Source: Rhinopithecus roxellana
Lineage: Eukaryota > Chordata > Mammalia > Primates > Cercopithecidae
Assembly: GCF_007565055.1 (NCBI RefSeq)
Contig: NC_044560.1
Span: forward strand, 121,951,391 to 122,015,390
Length of the DNA stretch: 64,000 nt
Reading direction: 5' to 3'
Shown here: positions 11,940-22,956 of the stretch, in pieces
Layout: every line of letters begins with the position of its first letter
Position numbering within the stretch: position 1 is the first letter of the stretch
Notes under the pieces: generated by a model
Databases searched by the model: none
Told to the model about the DNA's origin: nothing
The model's input: only the letters and a program-made list of their open reading frames with translations
Program-made: the position numbers and the translations under genes

Positions 11940-12647
11940 TGCAAATAACCACAATGAGATACCATTTCACACCCACTAGGATGGCTATAATAAAAACACC
12001 AGAAACTATCAAGTATTGACGAGGATCAGGAGAAATAGGAACCCTTGTAACATTGCTAGTAAGTATGTAAAATGGTACAGCTACTGTGGAAAACAGTTTG
12101 CCAGTTCCTTAAAATGTTGAACACAATTACCATATGACCCAGCCATTCTACTCCTAGGTATATAACCAAGAGAAATGAAAACACATGACTACACAGAAAT
12201 GTGTAATAGCCAAAAGACGGAAACAACCCACTGTCCATCAACTGATGAATGGATAAACAAATTGTGGCATATTTACACAATGGAATATTATCCAGTCATA
12301 ACAAAGAATAAACTGTTGATGCATGCTACAACTTTGATAAACCTCAAAAAACATTACTCTAAGAGGAAGAAACCAGACATAAAAGATCACATACTATTAA
12401 GATTCCTTTTACATGAAATATCCAGAATAAGCAAATCCATAGAGACAGAAAGTAGATTAGAGGTTGCCAAGGGATGCATGAAGAGGGAAATGGGGAATAA
12501 TTACTTAATGGGTATAGGATATTCTGCTGGGATGATGAAAAAGTTCTGAGAGAGGTGGTGATTGCATAACATTTTGAATGCACCAAATGCCACTAAACTT
12601 TAAAATGGCTGTGTTGCATGAATTTATTCTCAATAAAAAACAAAGGA
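11563..12647 (+). mobile_element. L1M 3' end, sense, split by an AluY
   Basis: The end of ORF2 plus 3' UTR of an old L1 is recognised from 'aatgagataccatttcacac', 'atgacccagccattctactc' and 'tggataaacaaattgtggca'. It ends at 'ctcaataaaaaac'. The AluY at 11621-11933 interrupts it. Only scattered short frames remain. Confidence 0.82.
11621..11933 (+). mobile_element. AluY, Old World monkey type, inside L1M
   Basis: Flanked by 'agaaaatgca' (11611-11620 and 11934-11943), a 10-bp TSD in L1M sequence. The head has an extra 'cg' ('ggccaggcgccgcggtgg'). Confidence 0.93.
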
Positions 12648-12867
12648 AAAGCTTCTATATTTTTTCAAATTAGAACTTAAAAGTAGTGTATTAATATCAT
12701 ATATGTTCTGTGAAGAAAAAAAAGAAAGTGTAAAGTAAAAAAAAGATCATTAACTATGGTAAAGGTAATAGTGTGATTCAAAGGATACCATTTAAAACGG
12801 ACAAATCACATAGCAAAATATTAAGTTAAAGAAAAGGTCATTGTGGGCATGATAAAAGGCATAAATA

Positions 12868-13092
12868 GGCCAGGAGTGGTGGCTCACATCTGTAATCCCA
12901 GCACTTTGGGAGGCTGAGGTGGGTGGATCACTTGAGCTCAGGAGTTCAAGATCAGCCTAGGCAACATGACAAAACTTCACCTCTACTAAAAATACAAAAA
13001 AATAGCCAGCGTGATGGCACACGCCTGTGGTTCCAGCTACTAGGGAGGCTGAGGTTGGAGGATTGCTTGAATCCAGGGGGCAGTGGCTGCAA
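12868..13092 (+). mobile_element. Alu, sense, 3' truncated
   Basis: An Alu head and middle that stop in the right arm near 'ccagggggcagtggctgcaa' and join the next Alu head to tail. Confidence 0.82.
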
Positions 13093-13396
13093 TGAGTGGT
13101 GGTTCATGCTTGTAATCCCAGCACTTTGGGTGGCCAAGGTGGATGGATCACCTGAGGTAAGGAGTTTGAGACCAGCCTGGCCAAATGATGAAACCCTGTC
13201 GCTACTAAAAATACAAAAATTAGCTGGGTGTGATGGTGTGTGCCTGTAGTCCTAGCTACTCAGGAGGCTGAGGCAGGAGGACAGCTTGAACACAGGTGGC
13301 AGAGGTTGCAGTAAGCTGAGAAGATGCTACTGCACTCCAGACTGGGCAACAGAGTGAAACTCCATCTCAAAAAAAAAAAAAAAAGAAAAAGAAACT
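13093..13396 (+). mobile_element. Alu (S-like), sense
   Basis: A complete Alu starting at 'gagtggtggttcatgcttgt', immediately after the truncated copy, with an A tail to about 13396. The head-to-tail join could come from insertion into the first copy or from Alu-Alu recombination. Confidence 0.85.
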
Positions 13397-13699
13397 AACA
13401 AGTACTAGTAGAAAACATAGATAAGTTTCTCTACAACCTAGATGTGAGGAGAAGTTTTCTAATTATTATTCAAAATTCAGATGAATTAAAGAAAGATTGT
13501 TATATTTGGCTATATAAAAATGGTAACAAAACCAAAAATTATTCTATGGCTCCAAATAACATAAAGTCAAAAGACAACAAATTACTACTTATAAAAATCA
13601 AGAGGAAAAATAACAAAAATGGAAGTTCCTTTTAAAAACTGAGAGAAAAAAAACAAGATTCCTTCTAAAATGTGAGGCAAAACCCCTCACAAATCCCTT
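13397..13699. other. A-rich unique sequence
   Basis: A-rich with no recognised repeat. A 63-codon frame at 13444-13635 has only A-rich low-complexity composition. Confidence 0.45.
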
Positions 13700-13837
13700 T
13701 TAAATACTGAAAGAAAACAATAGGGGAAAGACATGAACAGATAATTTACAAGGAAAGATATTAAAATGCATTCAATTTTTAAATGGTCCTTACACATATG
13801 AAAAGATGTTCAACCACACTCATAATAAGAAACTGCA
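13700..13837 (+). mobile_element. L1M fragment, sense
   Basis: Resembles the L1 region 'atgaaaagatgttcaacc' near the end of ORF2. It is short and diverged and is cut by the following Alu. Confidence 0.55.
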
Positions 13838-14078
13838 GGCCAGGTGAGGTGGCTTACACCTGTAATCCCAGCACTTTAGGAGGCCAAGGTGGGAGGATCA
13901 TTTGAGGCCAGGAGTTCAAGGCCAGCCTGAGCAACATACAGAGGCCCTGTCTCTACCAAAAAAAAAAAAAATTAGCCAAGCATGGTGGTGTGTGCCTGTA
14001 GTCCCAACTACTCAGCAGACTGAGGTGGGAGGACTGCCTGAACCTGGGAGATTGAGGCTGCAGTGAGCTATCATTGGG
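13838..14078 (+). mobile_element. Alu, sense, 3' truncated
   Basis: Starts with 'ggccaggtgaggtggcttac' and ends abruptly after 'ctgcagtgagctatcattgg'. Its missing tail and the switch to antisense L1 at the junction suggest a rearrangement. Confidence 0.83.
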
Positions 14079-14746
14079 CTAGCCTGCTAATTAGTAGTCC
14101 ACTGTATGAATCTATCATAGTTTGTTTAAGTATTCCCCTAATGATGATATTTCCAATTTATGCTACTATACATGGTTTTTCTGTGGACATGTTTCATGTC
14201 TTTTTTTTTTTTTTTTTTCTGAGATGGAGTTTTGCTCTGTCACCCAGGCTGCCAGGTTAGAATGCAGCAGTACAATCTCAGCTTACTGTAAGCTCTGCCT
14301 CCCGGGTTCAAGCCATTCTCCTGCCTCAGACTCCCAAGTAGCTGGGATTACAGGCACCTACCACCACACCAGGCTAACTTTTGTATTTTTAGTAGAGACA
14401 GGGTTTTACCACGTTGACCAGGCTGGTCTCAAACTCCTGACCTCAAGTGATCTGCCCACCTTGGCCTCCCAAAGTGCTGGGATTACAGGGATGAGCCACC
14501 ATGCCTGGCCAACATGTTTTATTTCTACTGATAAATACCTACGAGTGGAAGTGCTGGGTCATATGTAGTTGCATATGTTGTTTCATAAGAAACTGCCAGA
14601 CCTTTTTCCAAAGTGGTTTGGACCATTTCCACCATGAAGGTACAAGAGGAGAGGTCTAGTTGCTCCACATCCTCACATTTGTTGTTGGTATCTCTATACT
14701 ATTCTTATAACTTTGCTATATGTTTTAAATTATATTAAAACAAATA
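14079..14746 (-). mobile_element. L1M fragment, antisense, split by an Alu
   Basis: L1 3' sequence in reverse ('gtagtccactgtatgaatct', 'aagtgctgggtcatatgtag', 'ccagacctttttccaaagtg'). The Alu at 14200-14512 divides it. The left boundary is with a plus-strand Alu/L1 block. Confidence 0.7.
14200..14512 (-). mobile_element. Alu (S-like), antisense
   Basis: A full antisense Alu with poly(T) at 14201-14218 and 'gagccaccatgcctggcc' at the right. An 8-base duplication ('caggctgccaggtt') disturbs the right arm. It faces the sense Alu at 13838 across about 120 bases. Confidence 0.88.
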
Positions 14747-15485
14747 CAGTCACGTGCTGCATAACAACATTTTGGTCAACGGGGGTCGCATGCATAATGG
14801 TGGTCCTGTACGATTATAATGAAGCTGAAAAATTCCTGTCACTTAGTGACATCATAGCTGTCATAACATCATGGTGTAAAGCTTCATGTACTTGTGGTAA
14901 TGCTAGTATAAACAGACCTACTAAACTACCAGTCACACATAAGTATAGCACATACAATTATGTATAGTACATAACACTTGATAATTATAATGAAGGTATT
15001 TACTCTGTACTATACTTTTTAATCATTATTTTTGAGTGTACTCCTTCTAGTTATATTTTAAAAGTTAACTGTAAAACAGTATCGAGCAGGTTCTTCAAAA
15101 AGTATTTCAGAGGAAGGAATTGTTACACTACGTGATGACAGCTCCACACATGTTATTGTCCCTGAAGACCTTCCAATGGGACAGGATAAAGAGGTGGAAG
15201 ACAGTGATATTGATCCTGACCCTGTGTAGGCCTAGGCTAATGCGTATCTTTGTGTCTTCATTTTTAACAAAAAAGCGTAAAAAGTAAAAATTTTAAAAAA
15301 TAAAAATTGAAAAAAGCTTACAGAATAAAGATGAAGAAGGAAAATTTTTTAGACCTATACAATGTGTTTGTGCTTCAAGCTAAGTGTTACTACAAAAGGG
15401 CGAAAAGTTAAACACAAATTTTAAAGGTTAAAGTAAGCTAAAGTTAATTTATTATTAAAGAAAAAAAATATTTTTAAAACCCTAA
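14747..15485 (+). mobile_element. Tigger (pogo-like) DNA transposon, internally deleted
   Basis: It begins right after a TA (14745-14746) with 'cagtcacgtgctgcataaca', a Tigger terminal repeat. The head runs to about 14990. The sequence then jumps to the last part of the transposase frame and the 3' untranslated part ('aaaaaagcttacagaataaa', 'ttgtgcttcaagctaagtgt'). The matching right terminal repeat is not visible, so the 3' end is lost. The DDE catalytic region is absent. Confidence 0.75.
15090..15229 (+). pseudogene. Tigger transposase C-terminal remnant
   Basis: The last codons read in one frame to a TAG at 15227-15229. They encode an acidic tail (VIVPEDLP, then a D/E-rich stretch ending DPDPV) typical of the pogo-like Tigger transposase C-terminus. 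Nothing upstream continues the frame. Confidence 0.65.
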
Positions 15486-17049
15486 TCAATTGGAGTACTA
15501 AGAGAATATACTTGTCTATGGAGTCATCTTCATTTAAAAAGACCTTACTGGCCTTTGCCAAAAGATGGAGTAGTGAAATTTTGCTGTGTAGGGACCAGTA
15601 GCATCAGACAGTGGGGATAAGTGTTTGACATCTGTACACCTGGCAACAAAGAACAGCAATAGCAGACTGTGAGTCACCAACCAAGATTCTTCCTTGCCTA
15701 GAAGCAGAAATCAGATACACCTTCTGTCTGGAATGAACAAACTCTCTGAAGTTTTCAGACAATACAGGGGAAAGGAAAATGACTGTATTTCAGATAATAC
15801 ATAGGAAAGGATAATACTGATCTCTGCTAAATATAGTATATAGGGGTTGGGGTGGTTTAATTTAAATTAGAAAAATAAGAGATGGATTGCATTTTCACTC
15901 TGAATGTTGTGAGGGAGATCATACCAGTTGCATGATCACGTATGTAAAACATCTAGCAAGGTGTTATTACAATTAATCAGTAAGTGGTAATCATTGTCAT
16001 TACTATTTGAGAGAGAGAGAAGATGGTTATAAGGTTCATAATTTGTCTATATGGGAGAATGATTATATATAGGGAAATAGGGAGAAAGATCTGAGTTTGT
16101 CAAAAAATATGAGGCTTCAGACATGCTGTGTTTGAGGCAGAAGAAAGGCATCCAAATAAAGATGTTCATTTGCTTAGAATGCATTTACCACGATTTCTGC
16201 TTGCTGAAATTTTATCTTTCCTCTATCCACCTTCCATCTTCCCTTTCTGCCCCATACCCTTAACTCTTTGCAATTATTCTTGCCTTCTGTGATCCTTTAG
16301 CACATTTACATTTCTACTACTACTCTTATTACATTGTTTTACATCATAATTATTTTTCTACACATTTGTCTTGTCGACCAGATAGTGAGTTCCTTGAAAG
16401 GAGGAAGAAAATGAAGTCTGGTATATTACTTTCATTTATCCCACAAGATCTTGCCCATGATCAATACTTAATAAATCTATCAACAATAACCCAGGGAAAG
16501 ACCCAGACCTTTATATAACTTAGATAACATCACCTAAACTTCCACATCGCCATTTGCAAGATGAACAGAAGGAACCCAGGACTCTGTGTAATCCTAACAT
16601 GACTCCTGATCTTCCCTTTACTCAACACTCACAACTTCACTATGCCTTCAGACTTTCAGAACTAATTTCATAATGTCTTCTACGCCCTGTCACTCCAAGG
16701 AGTCCAGAGCTTCCAGGTCATCCCTCAGTGCCCAGGTTCTAATCCACATATGTCTCTATGGGCAATGAGACAAATTCTCCACATGCCTCAGCACTACTTA
16801 TTTCCCCCACTTCTCTGCTTTATTTTTCACCATAGTATTTACTACCATCTGATTATTGAGTCAATATATATACTTAAAAGTTATATATTTCACATATACT
16901 TAAAAATGGTCTATGTCAACCTTTAAGTATAAGATCCATGAGGGCTGAGATAAAAGTTGTTTTATTCATTGTGGTAACTCCAGAACCTATAGTAGTACCT
17001 GGTTCATGGTACGGCTTGATGGATGTTTGCAGAATAAATAAATGAATAT
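15486..17049. other. 1.5-kb stretch of mostly unique sequence
   Basis: No gene, LINE, SINE or LTR is recognised with confidence. Composition is A+T-rich with a somewhat C-rich part at 16200-16800. The sequence at 16920-17045 looks like an old SINE or LINE tail ('ttgtggtaactccagaacct') but is too diverged to assign. Confidence 0.4.
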
Positions 17050-18086
17050 ATATTTCATTTGTTAATTCAGCTGACAAATATTAAGTGCCTATAATATATC
17101 CCTAGGATGTATCAGTGAAGAAGAAAGGCATGTTTTCTATAATTATGAAGGATTATAAGGAAAGAGAAGACATTAAACATTAATTATACATAATTATTAT
17201 ATATAATTATGACAAATGTTCTCAAGGAAAGTATAGGATATACAATAGGGATACCTAACCTACTGGGATTAGGAAGGCTGATTCCAAACTAGAACCAAGG
17301 AAATACACTGAAGCAAAGACTGAAGGATAAGCAGGAATTAGGTAAGCAAAGAAGGGTAAAAAAGGCAAGATAAAAAGAAAGTGCCAAGACTCGAAAAAGG
17401 AATTGACATGCAATAAATTGTACCTATTTAAATAATATAATTTGTTAAGTTTTGACATGCGTTAAGTTTGACGTAAGTTTTGACATACATGAAACCATCA
17501 CCACTATCCAGAAAATGAACATATCCATCTCCATCTTGGCACACAATTTTTATTTACTCGACTGATATTTATTGGTATCTACCATGTGTCAGGTCTTGAG
17601 TATGCATTGGTGTATGATTCTTGCCCTTTTACAGTTCAACAGATGTCTAATTCAAGGAAGCAAAAGAAGGGCAGGGCAACAATGTCTGGGGAGGTAGGCA
17701 AGGGCTATATTCTGCAGGGCCATGTATACTATACTTGGGATTTTTATACAAAGACCAGTGAGAGGCAAGCAGGCCCAAGCCATGCTGAACTTGAACAGGA
17801 CGTCATTAGAATGTGTTCAGTAGGCCAGTGATATAATCACATTTGTCTTTTCAGAAAGATCTCACTGACAACAACAACAACAAAAAGTGAAGAACAGAGA
17901 AGAGAAAGTCAAGAGTGGTTTCTGGGGGAACCAGTTAGGCAAGTGCAATAATCCTGGCAAGAGATGATGGTAGTTTGGCCAAGGTGGTGGTGGCAGATAA
18001 ATTTTACACTGATTCAAGAGATAATTAGAAAGCAGAACCATCAGGAGTTGGTGATGGGTTAAATACGATGAGTAAAGAAAATGGAG
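17050..18086 (-). mobile_element. L2 LINE, antisense, left part
   Basis: Ancient L2 in reverse: 'actgatatttattggtatct', 'gcagggccatgtatac', 'gtgatataatcacatttg', 'aagatctcactgac' and 'ggcaagagatgatggtag' follow the L2 order. It stops at 18074-18086 ('aaagaaaatggag'), which is one copy of the TSD of an inserted L1. The element resumes at 22442. Confidence 0.65.
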
Positions 18087-18461
18087 CACATCTATAGCCA
18101 TCTGATCTTTGACAAACCCAACAAAAATAAGCAATGGGGAAAGGACTCCCTATTCAATAAACAGTGCTGGGTAGCTGGTTAGAGATATGCAGAAAAATGA
18201 AACTGGACCACTACCTTTCACCATATACAAAAATAACTCAAGATGGATTAAAGATTTAAATATAAGATCTCAAACTGTAAGAATCATCTATAAGAAAACC
18301 CAGAAAACACCATTTGGACGCTGGCCTTGGGGAAGAATTTATGACTAGGTCCTCAAAAATATTTGCAACAAAAACAAAAATTGAGACGTGAGACCTAATT
18401 AAGCTAGAGGGCTTTTACACAGCAAAAGAAACTATCAACAGAATAAACAGACAACCTACAG

Positions 18462-18504
18462 AATGGGAGAAAATATTCTCAAAAATGGGAGAAAATATTC
18501 TCAA
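18462..18504 (+). repeat. Two-copy tandem duplication, period 22 bp
   Basis: 'aatgggagaaaatattctc' occurs at 18462 and again at 18484 with the same following bases. It lies inside the L1P ORF2 region and is a local duplication, since other L1 copies in the window have the unit once. Confidence 0.9.
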
Positions 18505-18784
18505 TCTATGCATCTGACGAAGGGCTAATATCTAGAATCTATAAAGAACTTAAACAATTCAACAAACAAAAAACAAACAACCTCATTAAAAATGGGCAAA
18601 AATGCAAACAGGCACTTCTCAAAAGAAGACATACAAACAGCCAGCAAACATGAAAAAATACTCAACATCACTAATCATCAGAGAAATGCAAACCAAAACT
18701 ACAACAAGGTGCCATTTCACACCAATCAGAATGGCTACTATTAAAAAGTTAAAAAAAAAAAAAAGATGCCGGTGAGACTGCAGA

Positions 18785-18816
18785 AAAACAAACAAACAAA
18801 CAAACAAAAAAAAAAA
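18785..18816 (+). repeat. (CAAA)n microsatellite
   Basis: About six CAAA units followed by an A run, inside L1P sequence. Confidence 0.85.
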
Positions 18817-18896
18817 CACTTGCACACTATTGGTGGTAATTTAATTCAGCCACATGGAAAGCAGCCTGGAGACTTCTCAAATAATTAAAAACAGAG

Positions 18897-19172
18897 GCCA
18901 GGCACAGTGGTTTACGCCTGTAATCCCAGCACTTTGGGAGGCTGAGGTGGGCAGATTACCTGAAGTCAGGAGTTGGAGACCAGCCTGGCCAACATGGTGA
19001 AAAATATAAAAATTAGCCAGACGTGGTGGTGCGTGCCTGTAGTCACCACTACTCAGGAGGCTGAGGCACGAGAATCGCTTGAACCTGGGAGGCAGAGGTT
19101 GTGGTGAGCCAAAATTGTGCCACTGCACTCCAATCTGGGTGACAGAGCGAGACTCTGTCTCAAAAAAAAAGA
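18897..19172 (+). mobile_element. Alu (S-like), sense
   Basis: Starts 'ggccaggcacagtggtttac' and ends in a short A tail. It lacks the 'ccccatctctactaaaa' linker part ('gtgaaaaatataaaaatt'), so it carries a small internal deletion. Nested in L1P. Confidence 0.85.
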
Positions 19173-19468
19173 CTTAAAAATAGAATTACTATTAGACTCC
19201 CCAACGTTACCAGGTATATATCCAAAAGAAAGTAAATCATTCCACCAAAAACACACATGCACTCATTATGTTTACTGCGGTACTATTCACAATAGCAAAG
19301 ACATGGGATCAATCTAGGTATTCATCAACAGTGGACTGGATAAAGAAAACGTGTATTGGTAGTCATAGTATTGGAAGTCCTAGCCAGAGCAATCAGAGGA
19401 GAGAAAGAAATAAAGGTATCTAAATTGGTAAAGAGGAAGTCAAACTGTCGCTGTTTGCATCTGATGAT

Positions 19469-19993
19469 ATGACTGTATACCTAGAAAACCCTAACGACTC
19501 TTCCAAAAAGCTCCTAGAACTGATTAATGAATTCAGCAAAGATTTAGGATACAAAATTAATGTACACAAATCAATAGCTCTACTATACACCAAGAGCAAC
19601 CAAGGTGAGAATCAAATCAAGAACTCAACCCCTTTTACAATAGCTGCGAAAACAATAAAATACTTAGGAATATACCTAACCAAAGAGGTGAAAGACCTCT
19701 ACAAGGAAAACTACAAAACACTGCTGAAAGAAATCATAGACAACACAAACAAACGGAAACACATCCCATGTTCATGGATGGGTAGAATCAGTATTGTGAA
19801 AATGACCACACTGCCAAAAGCAATCTATAAATTCAATGCAATTCCCATCAAAATACCACCATCATTCTTCACAAAACTAGAAAAAAAAATCCTAAAATTC
19901 ATATGGAACCAAAAAAGAGCCCACATAGCCAAAGCTGGACTAAGCAAAAAGTACAAATCTGGAGGCATCACATTACCCGATTTCAAACTATAA
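19469..19993 (+). pseudogene. L1 ORF2 fragment, reverse-transcriptase C-terminal part
   Basis: The 174 residues begin just after the catalytic box (TVYLENPNDSSKKLLELI) and continue through the thumb-like part (KYLGIYLTKEVKDLYKENYK, FIWNQKRAHIAKAGLSKKY). The frame ends at TAA 19991-19993, where intact L1 would continue. It lacks endonuclease, most of the RT and the cysteine-rich tail, so it is not functional. Confidence 0.9.
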
Positions 19994-20241
19994 GGTCACA
20001 GTCACCAAAACATCATGGTACTGATATAAAAATAGGCACAAAGACTATGGAACAGAATAGAGAATCCAGAAATAAACCCAAATACTTACAGCTAACTGAT
20101 CTTCGACAAAGCAAACAAAAACATAAAATGGGGAAAGGACACCCTATTCAACAAATGGTGCTGGGATAATTGGCAAGCCACATGTAGGAGAATGAAACTG
20201 GATCCTCATCTCCCACCTTACACAAAAGTCAGCTCAAGACT

Positions 20242-20535
20242 GGCCAGGTGTGGTGGCTCATGCCTGTAATCCCAACACTTTGGGAGACCGAGGTGGGCAA
20301 ATCACCTGAGATCAGGAGTTCGAGACCAGCCTGGCCAACAATGGTGAAACCCCATCTCTACTAAAAATAAAAAATTAGCCAGGCATGGTGGCAGGCACCT
20401 GTAATCCCAGCTACTCAGGAGGCTGAGGCAGGAGAATCACTTGTACCCTGGAAGGGGAGGCTACAGTGAACCAACATTGTGCCATTGCACTCCAGCCTGA
20501 GTGACAAGAGTGAAACTTCATCTAAAGAAAAAAAT
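20242..20535 (+). mobile_element. Alu (S-like), sense
   Basis: Begins 'ggccaggtgtggtggctcat'. 'ctcaaga' occurs on both sides (near 20232 and 20537), a likely short TSD. Nested in the inner L1P. Confidence 0.88.
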
Positions 20536-20590
20536 CTCAAGATGGATCAAGGACTTAAATCTAAGACCTGAAATAAAAATTCTAGAAGAT

Positions 20591-20892
20591 GGCCGGGCAC
20601 GGTGGCTCAAGCTTGTAATCCCAGCACTTTGGGAGGCCGAGGCGGGCGGATCACTAGGTCAGGAGATCGAGACCATCCTGGCTAACACGGTGAAACCCCG
20701 TCTCTACTAAAAAAATACAAAAAAACTAGCCAGGCGAGGTGGCGGGCGCCTGTAGTCCCAGCTACTCGCGAGGCTGAGGCAGGAGAATGGCGTAAACCCG
20801 GGAGGCGGAGTTTGCAGTGAGCTGAGATCTGGCCGCTGCACTCCAGCCTGGGTGACAAAGCGAGACTCCTTCTCAAAAAAAAAAAAAAAAAA
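20591..20892 (+). mobile_element. AluY, Old World monkey type
   Basis: Perfect 16-bp TSD 'aaaaattctagaagat' (20575-20590 and 20893-20908), in L1P sequence. The right arm has the monkey-type 'ctgagatctggccgctgc'. Confidence 0.96.
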
Positions 20893-22441
20893 AAAAATTC
20901 TAGAAGATAACATTGGAAAAACCCTTCCAGGCAAAGATTTCATGACCAACAACCCAAAAGCAAATGCAACAAAAACAAAGATAAATAGGTGGAACTTAAA
21001 CTAAAGAGCTTCTGCACAGCAAAAGAAACAGCAGAGTAAACAGACAACCCACAGAGTGGAAGAAAATCTTCACGATCTATACATCCTACAAAGGACTAAT
21101 ATCCAGAGTCTACAAGGAACTCAAACAAATTAGCAAGAAAAAAAAAAGCAATCCCATCAAAAAGTGGGCTAAGGACATGAATAGACAATTCTCAAAAGAA
21201 GATATACAAATGGCAAACAAACATGAAAAAATGCTCATAATAAATGACCAGAAAAATGCAAATCAAAACCACAATGCAATACCACCTTACTCCTGCAAGA
21301 ATGGCCATTATCAAAATATAATTTTTAAAAATGTTGGCATCAATGAGGTGAAAAGGGAACACGTCTACATTGCTGGGGGGAATGTAAACTAGTACAGCCA
21401 CTATGAAAAACAGTGTGGAGATTCCTTAAAGAACAAAAGTAAAACTACCATTTGATCCAGCAATCCCACTGCTGGGTATCTACCCAGAGGAAAAGAAGTC
21501 ATTATACAAAAAAGAAACTTGCACATGCATGTTTACAGCAGCACTATAAACATGCAACTGCAAAAATGTGGAACCAGCACAAATGCCCTGCCCATCAATC
21601 AATGACTGGATAAAGAAACTGTGGTATATACATAAGATGGAATACACTCAGCCATAAAAAGGAATGAATTAATGGCATTCGCAGCAACCTGGATGGGATT
21701 GGACACTATCATTCTAACCGAAGTAACTCAGGAATGGAAAATCAAACATTGTATGTTCTCACTCACAAGCAGGAGCTAAGTTATGAGGATGCAAAGGCAT
21801 AAGAAGGATTCAATGAACTTTGAGGACTCGGGGGGAAAGAGTGGGAAGTGGGTGAGGAATACAAGACTACAAATTGGGTTCAGCATATACTGCTCAGGTG
21901 ATGGGTGCACCAACATCTCACAAATCACCACTAAGGAACTTACGCATGTAATCAAATACCACCTGTTCCCCAAAAACCTATGGAAATAAAAATTTGTTAA
22001 AAAAAAAAAAAAAGGAAAAAAAATTAAAACTCAGAAAAAAAGAAAACATGGTATATACACACCATGGAATACTACACAGCCATAAAAAAAGAATGATATC
22101 ATGGATGCACCCGGAGACCACTATCCTAAGTGAATTAATGCAGAAACAGAAAATCAAATACCACGTTCTCACTTATAAGTGGGAGCTAAACACTGGATAC
22201 ACATGGACGCAAAGATGGCAATAATAGACACTGGGTATTACCAGAGAGAAAGGAGGGAGGGGGCAAAGATTGAAAAACTAACTATTGAGTACTATCCTCA
22301 CTATCTGGGTGACAGGATCAATCATACTCAAACATCAGCATCTCACAATATACCCATGTAACAAGTCTACATATGTACCCCTGAATCTAAAATAAAAGTT
22401 GAAATTATTTAAAAAAAAAAAAAGAAAGAAAGAAAATGGAG

Positions 22442-22640
22442 AAGTCAAAGATAATTCTCAGTTTTCTGGCCGTACAATTAGTTGAATGTGATGTCATTTC
22501 CAAGACAGGGGACTCTGGAGGAGGAGGACTTTGATGGGAAAAGAGTTCAGTCTTGGACATACTGAGTTTGATGGGCTAAAAAGATATGTAAGTGGACATA
22601 CCCAGAAGGCACTTAACTATACCTAAGTTGGGTAGAGTAG
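22442..22640 (-). mobile_element. L2 LINE, antisense, right part
   Basis: Continues the L2 broken at 18086: 'tctcagttttctggcc', 'ggaggaggaggactttgatg' and 'cttggacatactgagtttga' come next in L2 order. This confirms that the intervening 4.3 kb is one later insertion. Confidence 0.68.
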
Positions 22641-22689
22641 GAACATACTGCATACATCGGGGTAGTGTGGGAAGTTAAAAAAAAAAAAA

Positions 22690-22955
22690 AAAACACACGG
22701 CAAAGGTGATTGAGAAAGGCCAATTGAGCAAATAAAACAAATGGCATCTAGATCAGAGAGCAGTAAGGAGTAAGTAAAACTATTCTCTCTATTCACAGAT
22801 AGCATGATCTTGTATGTAAAAATCTTAAAGAATCTACACAAACACTAACAGAGACAATAAGAGAGTTCAGCAAAGTTAAAGCCTCAAAGCACAACCTCAG
22901 TTGAACTTTACACACTTCCAATGAACAATCCAAAACTGAAAATAAGAAAATAATC
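22690..22955 (+). mobile_element. L1M ORF2 fragment, sense
   Basis: Contains the diverged catalytic-box area ('ctctattcacagatagcatg', where the 'gatgac' codons are altered) and 'gttcagcaaagtt'. It is short and no frame survives. It abuts antisense L1 at about 22957. Confidence 0.68.
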
Positions 22956-22956
22956 A

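Larger units (their letters stand above)
19354..22037 (+). mobile_element. Second L1P inserted inside the outer L1P
   Basis: This L1 starts within ORF2 before the catalytic box (19454-19468) and runs to a 3' end and A-rich tail at 21983-22037. The outer L1 reads in register across it. 'aaagaaaacgtgt' (19342-19354) and 'agaaaacatgg' (22041-22051) are likely diverged TSD copies. The catalytic box reads FASDD instead of FADD because of an extra codon. The first frame (19469-19993) is cut by a stop, and the remainder is shifted. Alus sit at 20242 and 20591. Confidence 0.82.
18087..22428 (+). mobile_element. L1P (primate L1), sense, with a second L1 nested in it
   Basis: The outer L1 occupies 18087-19353 (ORF2 C-terminal half and start of 3' UTR) and 22040-22428 (3' end and A tail). 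It is bounded by a perfect 13-bp TSD 'aaagaaaatggag' (18074-18086 and 22429-22441). It is 5' truncated. A 22-bp unit is tandemly duplicated at 18462-18504. The Alu at 18897-19172 and the inner L1 interrupt it. No intact ORF remains. Confidence 0.88.

Noticed and set aside
14122..14568. 148-codon frame across an antisense Alu
   Set aside because: It is the common open frame read through antisense Alu, repeated at many Alus in the window.
18785..18816. Regularly spaced short repeats as a CRISPR-like array
   Set aside because: They are simple CAAA slippage repeats without spacers.
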